From NCBI RefSeq assembly GCF_003148565.1, contig NZ_QGGL01000008.1, positions 124,001-188,000 of the forward strand: 64,000 nucleotides of DNA. Reading direction: 5' to 3'. Origin of the DNA: Tumebacillus permanentifrigoris (GTDB lineage: Bacteria; Bacillota; Bacilli; Tumebacillales; Tumebacillaceae). The notes under the pieces are model-generated. The model searched no databases. It saw nothing but the letters and a program-made list of their open reading frames with translations, and was not told the origin of the DNA. The translations under genes and the position numbers were made by a program. Shown piece by piece: positions 40,841 to 49,776 of the stretch. Positions within the stretch are counted from its first letter, which is position 1, and each line of letters opens with the position of its first letter.

Positions 40841-42598
40841 ATGACAACCAGTACCGTGTCCGTTATGAACCGCATCCCAGCCCATCTGCGCCCGTTTGTG
40901 GTGGAGCAGGACTATTCGCGCTATACGCCTGTCAACCAGGCGGTGTGGCGCTATGTCCTGCGCCAAAACAGCGCATATTTGAGCGAAAAGGGGTATGGCT
41001 CGTATCGCGACGGTCTGGCGTTTGCCGGCATGTCGGTGGAGCGCATCCCTGATGTAGAGGAGATGAATGCCACGCTGGCCCAGCACGGTTGGGGCGCGGT
41101 GGCGATTGACGGCTTCATCCCGTCGGTAACCTTCTTTGATTTCCAAGCGCACGGATTGCTACCGATCTCCGGTGACATTCGTCTGCTCCACCACATCGCC
41201 TACACGCCAGCTCCAGACATCATTCACGAATCGGCAGGCCATGCGCCGATGCTGGTTCACTCCGCTTACGGAGAGTTTTTGCGACGCTTTGGCAAAATCG
41301 GTGCCAAGGCACTGTCCTCCAAGCAGGACGTCGCCGTCTACGAAGCGATGCGTCTGGTCTCGATCCTCAAGGAAGACCCTGCCGCAACGCCGGAACAACT
41401 GGATGAAGCTCAGCGCAACCTCGATCTGCAACTCGCTGCCAAAACGGAGGAGTCGGAGGAAACCCTGATCTCCCGACTCTACTGGTGGACGGTCGAGTAC
41501 GGCTTGATCGGTACACTGAACGATCCGAAGCTGTACGGGGCCGGGCTGCTTTCCTCGATGGGGGAGAGCCGCAGTTGTCTGTTGCCACCTGTGGAACGCG
41601 TTCCGTTCTCACTGGAAGCGGTGCTGGCGACCGATTTTGACATCACCAAGCCACAACCGCAGCTGTTCGTCTGCCAGGACTTCGATCAACTGATCGAGGC
41701 GGTGGAGCGCTATGCAGATTCCATGTCCTTCCGCGTTGGCGGGACCTCGAGTCTGCAAAAAGCGGTCAACTCTGGTTCGACCGCTACGGCGGTGTACAGC
41801 TCCGGTCTGCAGGTCAGCGGAGTGTTTACAACGCTTGTACTCGACGATGCGGGGGAGGCGGTCTATCTCAAAACGACCGGCCCGACCGCTCTGGCGGTTG
41901 CCGATTGCGAGTTGCCAGGGCAGGGCATCGAGTACCACGGCGAAGGATTCGGGTCGCCGATTGGGTTGTTGCGCGACACGGAAACACCTTTGGAACAGAT
42001 GACCGACGCTGCTCTGCGCGAGCGCGGGCTGGTGACGGGGCAGTGGGCGGAGTTGGAGTTTGCTTCCGGCGTGCAGGTGCAAGGCTTGGTGAAGTATGTG
42101 CAGCGCGAGGACGGTCAGATCGTGCTGATCGGATTTGAGGATTGCACAGTGGAGCTTGGCGAACAGGTGCTTTTTGCAGCGGAGTGGGGAACGTTCGATA
42201 TGGCGGTAGGCCAGCGGATCACGTCTGTGTTCGCAGGCGCTGCCGATTCGGAGCGCTTCCACACCACCCTCGCCTACAAACCGTCTGAGACGCAAACCGC
42301 TCGCCCTACGTACAGCGAGCAGGAACGACTCGTGCACGGTCTGTACCAAGAGGTGCGTGAACTGCGAGAAAGTCATCCAACGCTGGGGCGTGTGGAGACT
42401 GGTGTTCGCAGCCTCCTCATGCGGATCGCCTTGCATGCGATTCCGGATTGGTTGCTGCGTGTCGAGATCCTCGAATTGCTCGTCGCGCACCGTGCTCTCC
42501 CTGATGTGCAAATCCAAGTTCGAGCAGAACTTTCCGATCTGGCCCAAGCGCGCCCCGAGTGGAAGGAACTGATCGACAATGGCCTGAAGCTGGTCTGA
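40841..42598 (+). CDS. Aromatic amino acid hydroxylase (phenylalanine 4-monooxygenase type) with long C-terminal extension
   Basis: GAAGGAGGAG precedes ATG 40841; 585 aa. Residues about 30-270 are the pterin-dependent hydroxylase domain, with the iron ligands in 'PDIIHESAGHAPM' (two His) and Glu in 'WWTVEYGLIG'. It would hydroxylate Phe to Tyr using tetrahydrobiopterin, iron and oxygen. Bacterial enzymes are usually about 260-300 aa. Here some 300 residues follow with no domain I can name; similar long forms occur in other Bacillales. No pterin recycling gene is adjacent. Confidence 0.9.
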   Translation: MTTSTVSVMNRIPAHLRPFVVEQDYSRYTPVNQAVWRYVLRQNSAYLSEKGYGSYRDGLAFAGMSVERIPDVEEMNATLAQHGWGAVAIDGFIPSVTFFDFQAHGLLPISGDIRLLHHIAYTPAPDIIHESAGHAPMLVHSAYGEFLRRFGKIGAKALSSKQDVAVYEAMRLVSILKEDPAATPEQLDEAQRNLDLQLAAKTEESEETLISRLYWWTVEYGLIGTLNDPKLYGAGLLSSMGESRSCLLPPVERVPFSLEAVLATDFDITKPQPQLFVCQDFDQLIEAVERYADSMSFRVGGTSSLQKAVNSGSTATAVYSSGLQVSGVFTTLVLDDAGEAVYLKTTGPTALAVADCELPGQGIEYHGEGFGSPIGLLRDTETPLEQMTDAALRERGLVTGQWAELEFASGVQVQGLVKYVQREDGQIVLIGFEDCTVELGEQVLFAAEWGTFDMAVGQRITSVFAGAADSERFHTTLAYKPSETQTARPTYSEQERLVHGLYQEVRELRESHPTLGRVETGVRSLLMRIALHAIPDWLLRVEILELLVAHRALPDVQIQVRAELSDLAQARPEWKELIDNGLKLV

Positions 42599-42680
42599 GT
42601 GCAGTGACCAGCAATTGAGATGAGCCGAGCTGAGTAGGTTGAGTTGAGCAAGGGTCTCCCGACCCCGCATTCCTATAGAT

Positions 42681-42715
42681 AGACCAGTCCGCAACCAGCG
42701 GTGCTGGTCTTTTTT
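42681..42715 (+). terminator. Terminator after the hydroxylase gene
   Basis: AGACCAG and CCGC pair with CTGGTCT and GCGG, followed by TTTTT. Confidence 0.85.
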
Positions 42716-42832
42716 GTCGAGGTGCTGAATTGCCTGGGAAATCATGTCGAAGCTTTGCTATAATGGATGACATATGTCAGTTCGTGAAACACTACATACA
42801 TAATCCCTCTACAGAAAACGGAAGTGGAACCT

Positions 42833-44005
42833 ATGACGAAAATCACTTTGATCGCTACCGCCCCGATGGGTCTGGAAGCGATCGTCTCGCGCGAAGTCAA
42901 AAACCTCGGGTACACCGATGTGCGTGTTGACAATGGCCGGATCGAATTTGATGCGGACCCGACGGCGATTGCTCGTTGCAATCTCTGGTTGCGCACAGCC
43001 GACCGCGTCCAAGTTAAAATGGGTGAGTTCAAAGCGACGACTTTTGAAGAACTTTTTGAAGGTGTCAAAGCGCTGAACTGGCCGGATTGGATCTCACAAG
43101 ACGCGGAATTCCCGGTGGATGGGAAATCGCAAAAGTCACAACTCTCCAGCGTGCCAGCTTGTCAGAGTATCGTCAAGAAGGCGGTTGTGGAGAAGTTGAA
43201 GGAAGCCTACCATGTCGATTGGTTCGACGAGCGCGGCCCGCTGTACCGCATTCAAGTGTCGCTGTTGAAGGACATCGCCACAATCACCCTCGATACCTCT
43301 GGGGTAGGTCTGCACAAGCGTGGCTACCGTCAGCTGAGCGCCCAAGCACCGATCAAGGAAACGCTGGCCGCGGCGTTGGTCGATCTCAGCCGTTGGGGTC
43401 CCCATCGTCCGTTCATCGACCCGTTCTGTGGGTCGGGCACGATCCCGATTGAAGCTGCGATGATCGGCCGCAACATCGCACCAGGTCTGAACCGCGACTT
43501 CACGGCGCAACATTGGCCGATGGTCCCACAGCGGGCTTGGGATCTCGCACGTCAGGAAGCGCGCGACCTCGCCAAGTTCGATCTGCCGCTGGAAATCATC
43601 GGCTCGGACATCGACGCGGAAGTGCTGTCGCTGGCAAACTATCATATCCAAAAGGCAAAGCTCGGTGACGCGATCAAGCTGAAAAACTTGCCTGTTGCTA
43701 GGATGAAATTCGACCAACCCTACGGTGTCATCGTCTCCAATCCGCCGTATGGCGAACGGCTTGGTGAGTTGAAGGATGTCGAACGCGCCTACAAGGAACT
43801 TGGCAATCTCACCCGCTTGAACGACACGCTGTCCGTGTTCGTCCTGACTTCCAACGAACGCTTCGAGCATACGTATGGCAAAAAGGCCGACAAAAAACGG
43901 AAGCTCTTTAATGGTAGAATTGAATGCAATCTCTACCAATATCTCGGCAAATTGCCACCGCGCAAACCGCGTGAAACGACCGAGCAACAAGAAACCCTCT
44001 CCTAA
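42833..44005 (+). CDS. THUMP-domain class I RNA methyltransferase (RlmL-like)
   Basis: ATG 42833 is preferred over the GTG three codons upstream; 390 aa. An N-terminal THUMP RNA-binding domain (about 1-155, 'LIATAPMGLEAIVSREVKNL') is followed by a UPF0020-type methyltransferase with AdoMet motif 'FIDPFCGSGTIPIEAA' and catalytic 'VSNPPYGERLG'. This matches the B. subtilis YpsC/RlmL family that makes N2-methylguanosine in 23S rRNA. The exact target base is assumed from the family. Confidence 0.92.
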   Translation: MTKITLIATAPMGLEAIVSREVKNLGYTDVRVDNGRIEFDADPTAIARCNLWLRTADRVQVKMGEFKATTFEELFEGVKALNWPDWISQDAEFPVDGKSQKSQLSSVPACQSIVKKAVVEKLKEAYHVDWFDERGPLYRIQVSLLKDIATITLDTSGVGLHKRGYRQLSAQAPIKETLAAALVDLSRWGPHRPFIDPFCGSGTIPIEAAMIGRNIAPGLNRDFTAQHWPMVPQRAWDLARQEARDLAKFDLPLEIIGSDIDAEVLSLANYHIQKAKLGDAIKLKNLPVARMKFDQPYGVIVSNPPYGERLGELKDVERAYKELGNLTRLNDTLSVFVLTSNERFEHTYGKKADKKRKLFNGRIECNLYQYLGKLPPRKPRETTEQQETLS

Positions 44006-44018
44006 TGGAGAGGGTTTT
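43992..44018 (+). terminator. Terminator overlapping the methyltransferase stop codon
   Basis: AAACCCTCTCC pairs perfectly with GGAGAGGGTTT; the stop codon TAA lies in the four-base loop. Confidence 0.92.
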
Positions 44019-44070
44019 CTACTTATTATTGTCAATATCGACAATCCCCTATCGGTAGCGGTGCTTTTCT

Positions 44071-44079
44071 TGTTATACT
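44071..44079 (+). promoter_or_regulatory. Extended -10 promoter in the gap before ctaC
   Basis: TGT-TATACT. Transcription from about 44086 would include the 44107-44280 small ORF and reach the cta operon. A second TATAAT lies at 44297-44302, closer to ctaC. Confidence 0.55.
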
Positions 44080-44106
44080 GCAGTGGGTTCAAAAGCCGAA
44101 TGATAG

Positions 44107-44280
44107 ATGGAGGAGTGGTGCTGGCGCCGTAAGGGAAGTCCCTGTGCGAGGGTAAGGGTTTGCAACTCGTGTCTAGGCGGGAATCCCATGCAATATGTCG
44201 TCAAAAAACGAAGATTTCATGTCGGAGGACACACTTTTGTCAAGAAAATGACCAAAATGGACAAAAAAAAGAAAACATGA
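44107..44280 (+). CDS. Possible 57-aa cysteine/lysine-rich small protein upstream of ctaC
   Basis: ATG 44107 opens a frame to TGA 44278-44280. The first part has four cysteines ('WCWRRKGSPCARVRVCNSC'), the rest is very basic, ending in Lys-rich 'KKMTKMDKKKKT'. No ribosome site precedes this ATG; an inner ATG at 44188, after GGCGGGA, would give only 30 aa. The 5' half of the region also has small complementary runs (AGGG/CCCT, GCGAG/CTCGT), so it may be a structured leader instead of a gene. Confidence 0.3.
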   Translation: MEEWCWRRKGSPCARVRVCNSCLGGNPMQYVVKKRRFHVGGHTFVKKMTKMDKKKKT

Positions 44281-44388
44281 AGAACGCAAGAACTAGTATA
44301 ATACGATGGTAGAATGCTGTCTGAACACGTCGATTCTCGCAAGCGTGCGTGTTCCAAAGGCAATTATTCGTAGATAGGAGGAGGACAA

Positions 44389-45297
44389 GTGGGAGGATTT
44401 AATTTTGGGCTTCCAGACGCGCTGACTCAGACTGCGAAAGACATCGACGGTCTGTTTGGTATGGTCTTCTGGATCACCCTTGTCGTGTTTGTTTTGGTCG
44501 AAGGTCTCTTGGCATTCTTCCTGATTCGGTACAAGCGCAAGCATCCGGATAAGCAAGGCTATGCTATCCACGGCAGCACCAAAGCAGAAGTTATCTGGAC
44601 CCTCATTCCAGCCTTGATTTTGGTCTTTATTGGGGTGTGGAGCTCCGGGATGGTGTACACCATCCAAACTCCGCCGAGTGACGTCTACGAAATCAAAGTC
44701 ACCGGTATGAAATGGGCTTGGGAGTTCGAATACCCGAACGGCGCGAAGTCGTACGGCGAACTGCACCTCCCGAAGGATCGCAACGTTATGTTCAAGATCA
44801 CGTCGAAGGACGTTATCCACTCCTTCTGGATTCCGGAATTCCGCATGAAGCAAGATGCTGTTCCGGGCCGCATGACCTCGTTTACCGTCAAACTGGCTGA
44901 CGAAGTCAAAGCAGGTACGAAATTGCCTGAGCGCATCGTCTGTGCCGAGTATTGCGGAAACAACCACTCGAAGATGCTCGCAAATATCGTGATCGACGAT
45001 AAGGCGACCTTCGACTCTTGGGTTGCAGCTGAGAAAAACCGCAAGAAAACCGACGCAGCGTCGGTCATTCAAGCGAACGGCTGTACCTCTTGCCACACCA
45101 TCGACGGCGGCAAGTCCGCTGGTCCGACTTGGAAGGGCCTTGCTGGTAAGCACGATGAAGCTTACATCAAGGAGTCCATCACCAACCCGAACGCGAAAAT
45201 CGCTGAGGGCTTCCAACCGGGCATGATGCCGGCATTCGATAAACTTGATGAAGAGTCGTTGAACAACGTCGTCAAGTACATCGAAACTCTGAAGTAA
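44389..45297 (+). CDS. ctaC: Cytochrome c oxidase subunit II with fused cytochrome c domain
   Basis: The start is GTG 44389 behind GGAGGAGGA; 302 aa. Two membrane helices (about 25-45 and 70-90) are followed by the CuA domain with 'CAEYCGNNHSKM', the full Cys-x3-Cys-x3-His-x2-Met copper set. A C-terminal cytochrome c domain has the heme site 'CTSCH' (about 227). This fused form makes a caa3-type oxidase, taking electrons straight from its own cytochrome c. No lipobox is seen at the N-terminus, unlike B. subtilis CtaC. First gene of the cta operon. Confidence 0.95.
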   Translation: MGGFNFGLPDALTQTAKDIDGLFGMVFWITLVVFVLVEGLLAFFLIRYKRKHPDKQGYAIHGSTKAEVIWTLIPALILVFIGVWSSGMVYTIQTPPSDVYEIKVTGMKWAWEFEYPNGAKSYGELHLPKDRNVMFKITSKDVIHSFWIPEFRMKQDAVPGRMTSFTVKLADEVKAGTKLPERIVCAEYCGNNHSKMLANIVIDDKATFDSWVAAEKNRKKTDAASVIQANGCTSCHTIDGGKSAGPTWKGLAGKHDEAYIKESITNPNAKIAEGFQPGMMPAFDKLDEESLNNVVKYIETLK

Positions 45298-45330
45298 ATC
45301 ACAACTAAACACACGTTGGGGGTGTAAAAC

Positions 45331-46965
45331 TTGGCAGCAACGGGAGAGGTTAAACGCAAGTCGTTCTTCCGTGATTGGATCCTCACCGTCGACCATAAGA
45401 AGATTGGGATTATGTACGCCCTCACCTCGCTGGTGTTCTTCTTCGTAGGCGGTCTGGCTGCAATCCTGATCCGTACCCAACTGGCGCTTCCGAACTCTGT
45501 GGTCCTCGAACCGCAACAGTTCAACCAAGCGTTCACGATGCACGGTACGATCATGATTTTCCTCTGGATCATTCCGATGCTGACTGGTGCCTTTGGTAAC
45601 TACTTGGTACCGATCATGATCGGGGCATACGACATGGCATTCCCGAAAATGAACGCACTTTCGTACTGGCTGTTCTTGCTTGGTGGCCTCGTGCTGTTCT
45701 TCTCGTTCGTCGTAGGCGCTGTTCCGGATGTAGGTTGGACGGCATACCCGCCGTACTCCATCCAATCGCAAGGCGCGGGTCTTGACCTGTGGGTTACCGC
45801 AGTTCATATTCTCGGGTTGTCTTCGATTCTCGCAGCAATCAACTTCATCGTCACCACCTTCAACATGCGCGCTCCGGGCATGACGTTCAACCGCATGCCG
45901 CTGTTCGTATGGGCGAACTTGGTGACTTCCTTCATCCAGTTGTTCGGTACTCCGGCACTGGCTGGTGCGGTGACTACGCTTCTGCTCGACCGTCACGCGC
46001 ACACCGCGTTCTACGATGTCGCGCAAGGCGGCGACCCGATGATGTACCAACATCTGTTCTGGTTCTACTCTCACCCGGCTGTATACGTCATGGTCATCCC
46101 AGCGATGGGGATCGTTTCTGAGATCATGCCGGTCTTCGCTCGCAAACCGATCTTCGGTTACAAAGCGATCGCATACTCCTCTGTCATGATCGGTCTGCTC
46201 GGCTTCTTGGTTTGGGCTCACCACATGTTCGTTGCAGGTATGCAAATGTCCGCAGGGATTCCGTTCATGATCACTTCGATGATCATCGCGATTCCGACGG
46301 CGATCAAGATCTTCAACTGGCTGGCAACCCTCTGGGGCGGTCAGATTCGTTACACCACGCCGATGCTCTTCGCATCTCTTGGCTTCATCGGTCTGTTCAC
46401 GATCGGCGGTCTGTCTGGGATCTTCCTCGGTGCGGTTCCGATCGACTTGAACTTGCATGACACCTACTTCGTCATCGGTCACTTCCACTACGTGGTATTT
46501 GGTGGCTCGATGGTTGCCATCTTGGCAGGTCTGTTCTACTGGTTCCCGAAAGTCACCGGCCGTATGTACATGGAGAAGTTCGGTCAGTTCTCGTTCTGGC
46601 TGTACTTCATCGGTACCAACCTGACCTTCTTCCCGATGTTCATGCTCGGTATGAAGGGGATGCCGCGCCGCGTGTTCTACTACCAGCCGGAGTTGACCAC
46701 GATCAACCAAGTCGCAACCCTGGGTTCCTACCTGATCGGTTTCGCTTCGTTGTTGCTCGTCGTGAACATCTTCTACTCGCTGTTCAAAGGCAAGAAAGTT
46801 ACCTCCGACAACCCGTGGGGTGCAGATACTCTGGAGTGGACTCACACCCAGACCCCGCCGTCCGAATTCAACTTCGAGGCGCTTCCGGTTGTCACCTCGG
46901 ACCCGTACAACTTCGGCGAGAAGACCCGCAAGGGCTCGCTCGACGACGATGGCGTCACCGCGTAA
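45331..46965 (+). CDS. ctaD: Cytochrome c oxidase subunit I, A2-type (YS motif)
   Basis: The start is TTG 45331 behind GGGGGTG; 544 aa with twelve membrane helices. The heme and CuB ligands are present ('FTMHGTIM', 'YSHPAVYVM', 'VWAHHMFVAGM', 'HDTYFVIGHFHYV'). In helix VI, A1-type oxidases have Gly-His-Pro-Glu-Val-Tyr, where the Glu gates the D proton channel. This protein has Tyr-Ser-His-Pro-Ala-Val-Tyr, the Tyr-Ser replacement of A2-type oxidases such as that of Rhodothermus. The His-Tyr cross-link pair is kept. It reduces oxygen to water and pumps protons. Confidence 0.96.
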   Translation: MAATGEVKRKSFFRDWILTVDHKKIGIMYALTSLVFFFVGGLAAILIRTQLALPNSVVLEPQQFNQAFTMHGTIMIFLWIIPMLTGAFGNYLVPIMIGAYDMAFPKMNALSYWLFLLGGLVLFFSFVVGAVPDVGWTAYPPYSIQSQGAGLDLWVTAVHILGLSSILAAINFIVTTFNMRAPGMTFNRMPLFVWANLVTSFIQLFGTPALAGAVTTLLLDRHAHTAFYDVAQGGDPMMYQHLFWFYSHPAVYVMVIPAMGIVSEIMPVFARKPIFGYKAIAYSSVMIGLLGFLVWAHHMFVAGMQMSAGIPFMITSMIIAIPTAIKIFNWLATLWGGQIRYTTPMLFASLGFIGLFTIGGLSGIFLGAVPIDLNLHDTYFVIGHFHYVVFGGSMVAILAGLFYWFPKVTGRMYMEKFGQFSFWLYFIGTNLTFFPMFMLGMKGMPRRVFYYQPELTTINQVATLGSYLIGFASLLLVVNIFYSLFKGKKVTSDNPWGADTLEWTHTQTPPSEFNFEALPVVTSDPYNFGEKTRKGSLDDDGVTA

Positions 46966-47044
46966 CTTTCTGTTCTAGTATGACCCGGTGATTCGGGTCA
47001 CAAGCGGCGGGAGTTTGACTGAGATGAGAGGAGGAGGTTCACTC

Positions 47045-47995
47045 ATGGGTTATCGTCTTCCACTGGTTACGACCATTGTCACATTTCTGATGATGATCCT
47101 TGGTGCCGTCGTCGTTGGGACGCAGGCTGGATTTGCCTGCCCCGACTGGCCGCTCTGTCACGGTCAGATCATTCCTCCGCTTGATGACCCGCTTGTGATT
47201 ATCGAATGGTTCCATCGAACCACAAGTGGATTGGGCGGAATTTTGATCCTGTTGACAGCATTCCAAGCTTGGCGTCACCGTAAGCAAAGCAGCCTCTATA
47301 CGAAGTTTGCAGTTGCCACGGTGCTCTGCCTTGGTTTGCAAGCGCTGGCAGGTGCGGCGATCGTCGTGTTCAAGCTTCCGGGCTACATGACGACGATCGA
47401 CGTCACCAACGGGATGTTCCTGATCAGTATCTTTGCAGCGCTGACCGCGCTGGGTTTCCGCAATCGTGAGCTTGCGGGCAACCGCGTAACGGAGGAGCAG
47501 GATGCGCGTCTCGCCTCGCTGTTCGTCCCGTCCGCCCTGATGGTCGGCGTCACGATTCTGCAAGTCATCGTCGGCGGTTTGTTCCGCCACACCGGCGCTT
47601 CTGAAGCGCTGTTTGGACGCAATGACTACATTCGGAATCACTTCCAAGACCACATGCCGTCGGAAGCATTTGCAAATGGCTTCCTGATGTTCCACATCAT
47701 GATTACGGTCTTGGTGGTCGCCGCCACCGCTTGGGTGGTAGCCCAAGCGTTCAGGAACAAAGTCTTGATCGCCCCAGCCCTTGCGCTGGTTGTGATCGTC
47801 CTCATGCAGATGTTGCTTGGATTCGTGACCTTGGGTACGGAATTGGCCCTGTCCCCTGCGACGTCTCACTTAGGAGGCGCTGCGTTGACGATGGTATTCG
47901 GCGTCTATATCGGAGCACGGGCTCATTTTGCCAAAACGGTCAAGACCGTGACAAGCATTTCGAAAACCGGCACTGGAACACAAGCAAACATGTAG
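47045..47995 (+). CDS. ctaA: Heme A synthase
   Basis: AGGAGGAGG fixes ATG 47045, nineteen codons inside the open frame; 316 aa. It has eight membrane helices with conserved 'GFACPDWPLCHGQ' (a cysteine pair in the first outer loop), 'EWFHRTTSG' (heme His) and a later His in 'FQDHMPSEAFANGFLMFHIM'. It oxidises heme O to heme A for the oxidase encoded upstream. In B. subtilis ctaA is divergent from ctaB; here it is inserted between ctaD and ctaB in one operon. Confidence 0.94.
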   Translation: MGYRLPLVTTIVTFLMMILGAVVVGTQAGFACPDWPLCHGQIIPPLDDPLVIIEWFHRTTSGLGGILILLTAFQAWRHRKQSSLYTKFAVATVLCLGLQALAGAAIVVFKLPGYMTTIDVTNGMFLISIFAALTALGFRNRELAGNRVTEEQDARLASLFVPSALMVGVTILQVIVGGLFRHTGASEALFGRNDYIRNHFQDHMPSEAFANGFLMFHIMITVLVVAATAWVVAQAFRNKVLIAPALALVVIVLMQMLLGFVTLGTELALSPATSHLGGAALTMVFGVYIGARAHFAKTVKTVTSISKTGTGTQANM

Positions 47996-48012
47996 AATGA
48001 GGAGGGTACTCG

Positions 48013-48954
48013 ATGGAACAGATGACACAAGTTGCAAGTACTCCGCAACACCGAACGAACCCGGTTATGGAACCGGGCCCGCTCTCGGAGACGGGAACGT
48101 GGCGTGACTTCGTCTCCGTCACCAAAGTCGGGATCACGGTTGCCAATTTGATGACCGTGTTCGCCGGCCTCTGGCTGTCCTCCGCAGGAGAAGCCAGCGG
48201 TTTGATGATTCTCTGGACTTTGCTCGGCACGGCGCTGGTCATCATGTCCGGCACCTGCCTCAACAATTATATTGACCGCGATCTAGATCGCTACATGGAT
48301 CGCACGGCGAAACGCGCCCTCGCCGCTGGCACCCTGAACCCGAAAACGGTTCTGGGCATGGGCATCGGTTTCGCAGTGGTCGGCAGCGCGATTCTGACGT
48401 TCTTCGTCAATCCGCTGACGGCTGTGATCGGTCTGATCGGGCTCTTCGATTACGTGGTGATCTACACCATGTGGCTGAAGCGCACGTCGACGCTCTCCAC
48501 CATCGGCGGCGCCATCTCTGGTGCTGTGCCGATCGTGATGGGCTGGACCGCGTTCTCGAACAACCTCGAAATCGGGGCGTGGACGCTGTTCCTGATCATG
48601 TTCCTGTGGCAATCTCCGCACACTCTGGCGTTGAGTATCCGTCGTTCGGAAGACTACGGCAAAGCTGGCATCCCGGTCCTGCCGGTTGTCAAAGGCTTTG
48701 AAGTAACCAAGCGTCACATGATGCGTTGGGTAGCGGCCATGATTCCGGCTTCCCTGCTCGTGCGTGAATTCACGTATGCGAATAACGCGTTCGTCGTGAC
48801 GATGTTGGTACTCGGTTTCGTATGGTTCGCCCACACGCTGACCGGTTTCTTCGCAAAAGATACGATTCGTTGGGCTCGACAATCGTTCGTGATCTCGTTG
48901 ATTTACTTGACCGCGATGAACATCGTCCTCATCGTGGGCGCATCTCTGCTGTAA
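48013..48954 (+). CDS. ctaB: Protoheme IX farnesyltransferase (heme O synthase)
   Basis: GAGGAGGG precedes ATG 48013; 313 aa with about nine membrane helices. UbiA-family motifs are 'NNYIDRDLDRYMDRTAKRAL' (first Asp-rich motif) and 'WQSPHTLALSIRRSEDYGKA' (second). It adds the farnesyl chain to heme B, giving heme O, which CtaA then converts to heme A. It lies 17 bp after ctaA. Confidence 0.96.
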   Translation: MEQMTQVASTPQHRTNPVMEPGPLSETGTWRDFVSVTKVGITVANLMTVFAGLWLSSAGEASGLMILWTLLGTALVIMSGTCLNNYIDRDLDRYMDRTAKRALAAGTLNPKTVLGMGIGFAVVGSAILTFFVNPLTAVIGLIGLFDYVVIYTMWLKRTSTLSTIGGAISGAVPIVMGWTAFSNNLEIGAWTLFLIMFLWQSPHTLALSIRRSEDYGKAGIPVLPVVKGFEVTKRHMMRWVAAMIPASLLVREFTYANNAFVVTMLVLGFVWFAHTLTGFFAKDTIRWARQSFVISLIYLTAMNIVLIVGASLL

Positions 48955-48978
48955 TTTCGTAGGATTGGAGGGAATAAG

Positions 48979-49611
48979 ATGAGTGCACATCATGCTCCAG
49001 ATTGGGTGCCACATCGTAGTGGCACTGGTATCAAAGACGATGGAATTTTGGCGACTTGGCTGGGCTTGCTTTCGTTCACGTTCTTCTACGGCACCTTCTT
49101 GGCTGCGAACGTGTACCTGCGCGGTTGGGCGCCGGATAAGTTCAAAGTGGACTTTGGGGCAAATGCCAATCTGCCGTCGCTTACGTTTATCTGCTTGCTA
49201 GTAGCGGGCTTCATCGTACTGATCGCGGGTAGTTACTTCCGCAACAACCAGTACAAAAAGTTCCAAGTTGCGATGATTCTTGCTACAATCGCATTCGTCG
49301 GTTACGCGATTCTGCAAATGTGGCTGTTGGTCTACACCTACTACTTGGGTACAGCTGCATGGACCACGCACTTGGCGCTGTACTCGCTGCAGTTTGCCTT
49401 GGCTGTAATTGACATCATCTTCGTCTTGATGATCGGGAAAAACTTCGCTGAGCGCAACGAAAGCGCGCTTCGTCGCCTGGTTCCGGCTGCTATGTCCGTG
49501 TTCATGTACACCGTTCTGATCGGGGTCGTTACCCTGGTTGTAACCGACATGCTCACGGTGGGTCAGTTCGCTTCCTGGTGCGGTGAGAAGTTTACCTCGC
49601 TCGTTAAGTAA
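48979..49611 (+). CDS. ctaE: Cytochrome c oxidase subunit III-like protein
   Basis: The 210-aa protein starts at ATG 48979 behind GGAGGGAAT and has five membrane helices, as in bacterial CoxC/CtaE ('WLGLLSFTFFYGTFLAANVY', 'THLALYSLQFALAVIDIIFV'). The sequence is diverged from typical subunit III. Its place after ctaB in the cta operon and its helix count support the call. Confidence 0.78.
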   Translation: MSAHHAPDWVPHRSGTGIKDDGILATWLGLLSFTFFYGTFLAANVYLRGWAPDKFKVDFGANANLPSLTFICLLVAGFIVLIAGSYFRNNQYKKFQVAMILATIAFVGYAILQMWLLVYTYYLGTAAWTTHLALYSLQFALAVIDIIFVLMIGKNFAERNESALRRLVPAAMSVFMYTVLIGVVTLVVTDMLTVGQFASWCGEKFTSLVK

Positions 49612-49629
49612 GAGGAGGAGGTTAGAGTT

Positions 49630-49725
49630 ATGGGTATGATCGGTTTTGCGCTCGGTGCATTCGCATTCGCTGGCGTTGTCTGGTTGAGCTGCGTATATGT
49701 TTCCTCCTTTGTCACCAAGAAGTAA
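49630..49725 (+). CDS. 31-aa single-helix protein, candidate small oxidase subunit
   Basis: ATG 49630 follows GAGGAGGAGG, one of the best ribosome sites in the window, and ends at TAA 49723-49725. The product is essentially one membrane helix ('GFALGAFAFAGVVWLSC') with a Lys-Lys end. It lies 18 bp after the subunit III gene and before the operon terminator. That position is where subunit IV (ctaF) sits in other Bacillales, so it is a plausible minimal small subunit of the oxidase. It is too short for routine gene calling. Confidence 0.65.
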   Translation: MGMIGFALGAFAFAGVVWLSCVYVSSFVTKK

Positions 49726-49741
49726 TACAAACCCATAAGTA

Positions 49742-49773
49742 AAAAACCCGTCTCGCATGCGAGACGGGTTTTT
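49742..49773. terminator. Bidirectional terminator of the cta operon and the S8 protease gene
   Basis: A 32-bp perfect palindrome, AAAAACCCGTCTCGCA and its inverse, lies between convergent genes. Confidence 0.95.
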
Positions 49774-49776
49774 CTT

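Noticed and set aside
44086-44215. Known riboswitch (cobalamin or cyclic-di-nucleotide type) before ctaC
   Set aside because: Some short pairings are present, but none of the conserved cores of these classes can be found.
44293-46845. 850-codon open frame on the minus strand opposite ctaC and ctaD
   Set aside because: It is antisense to two highly conserved oxidase genes, its translation is low-complexity Arg/His/Asp-rich and matches nothing. Long antisense frames are expected in GC-rich codons.
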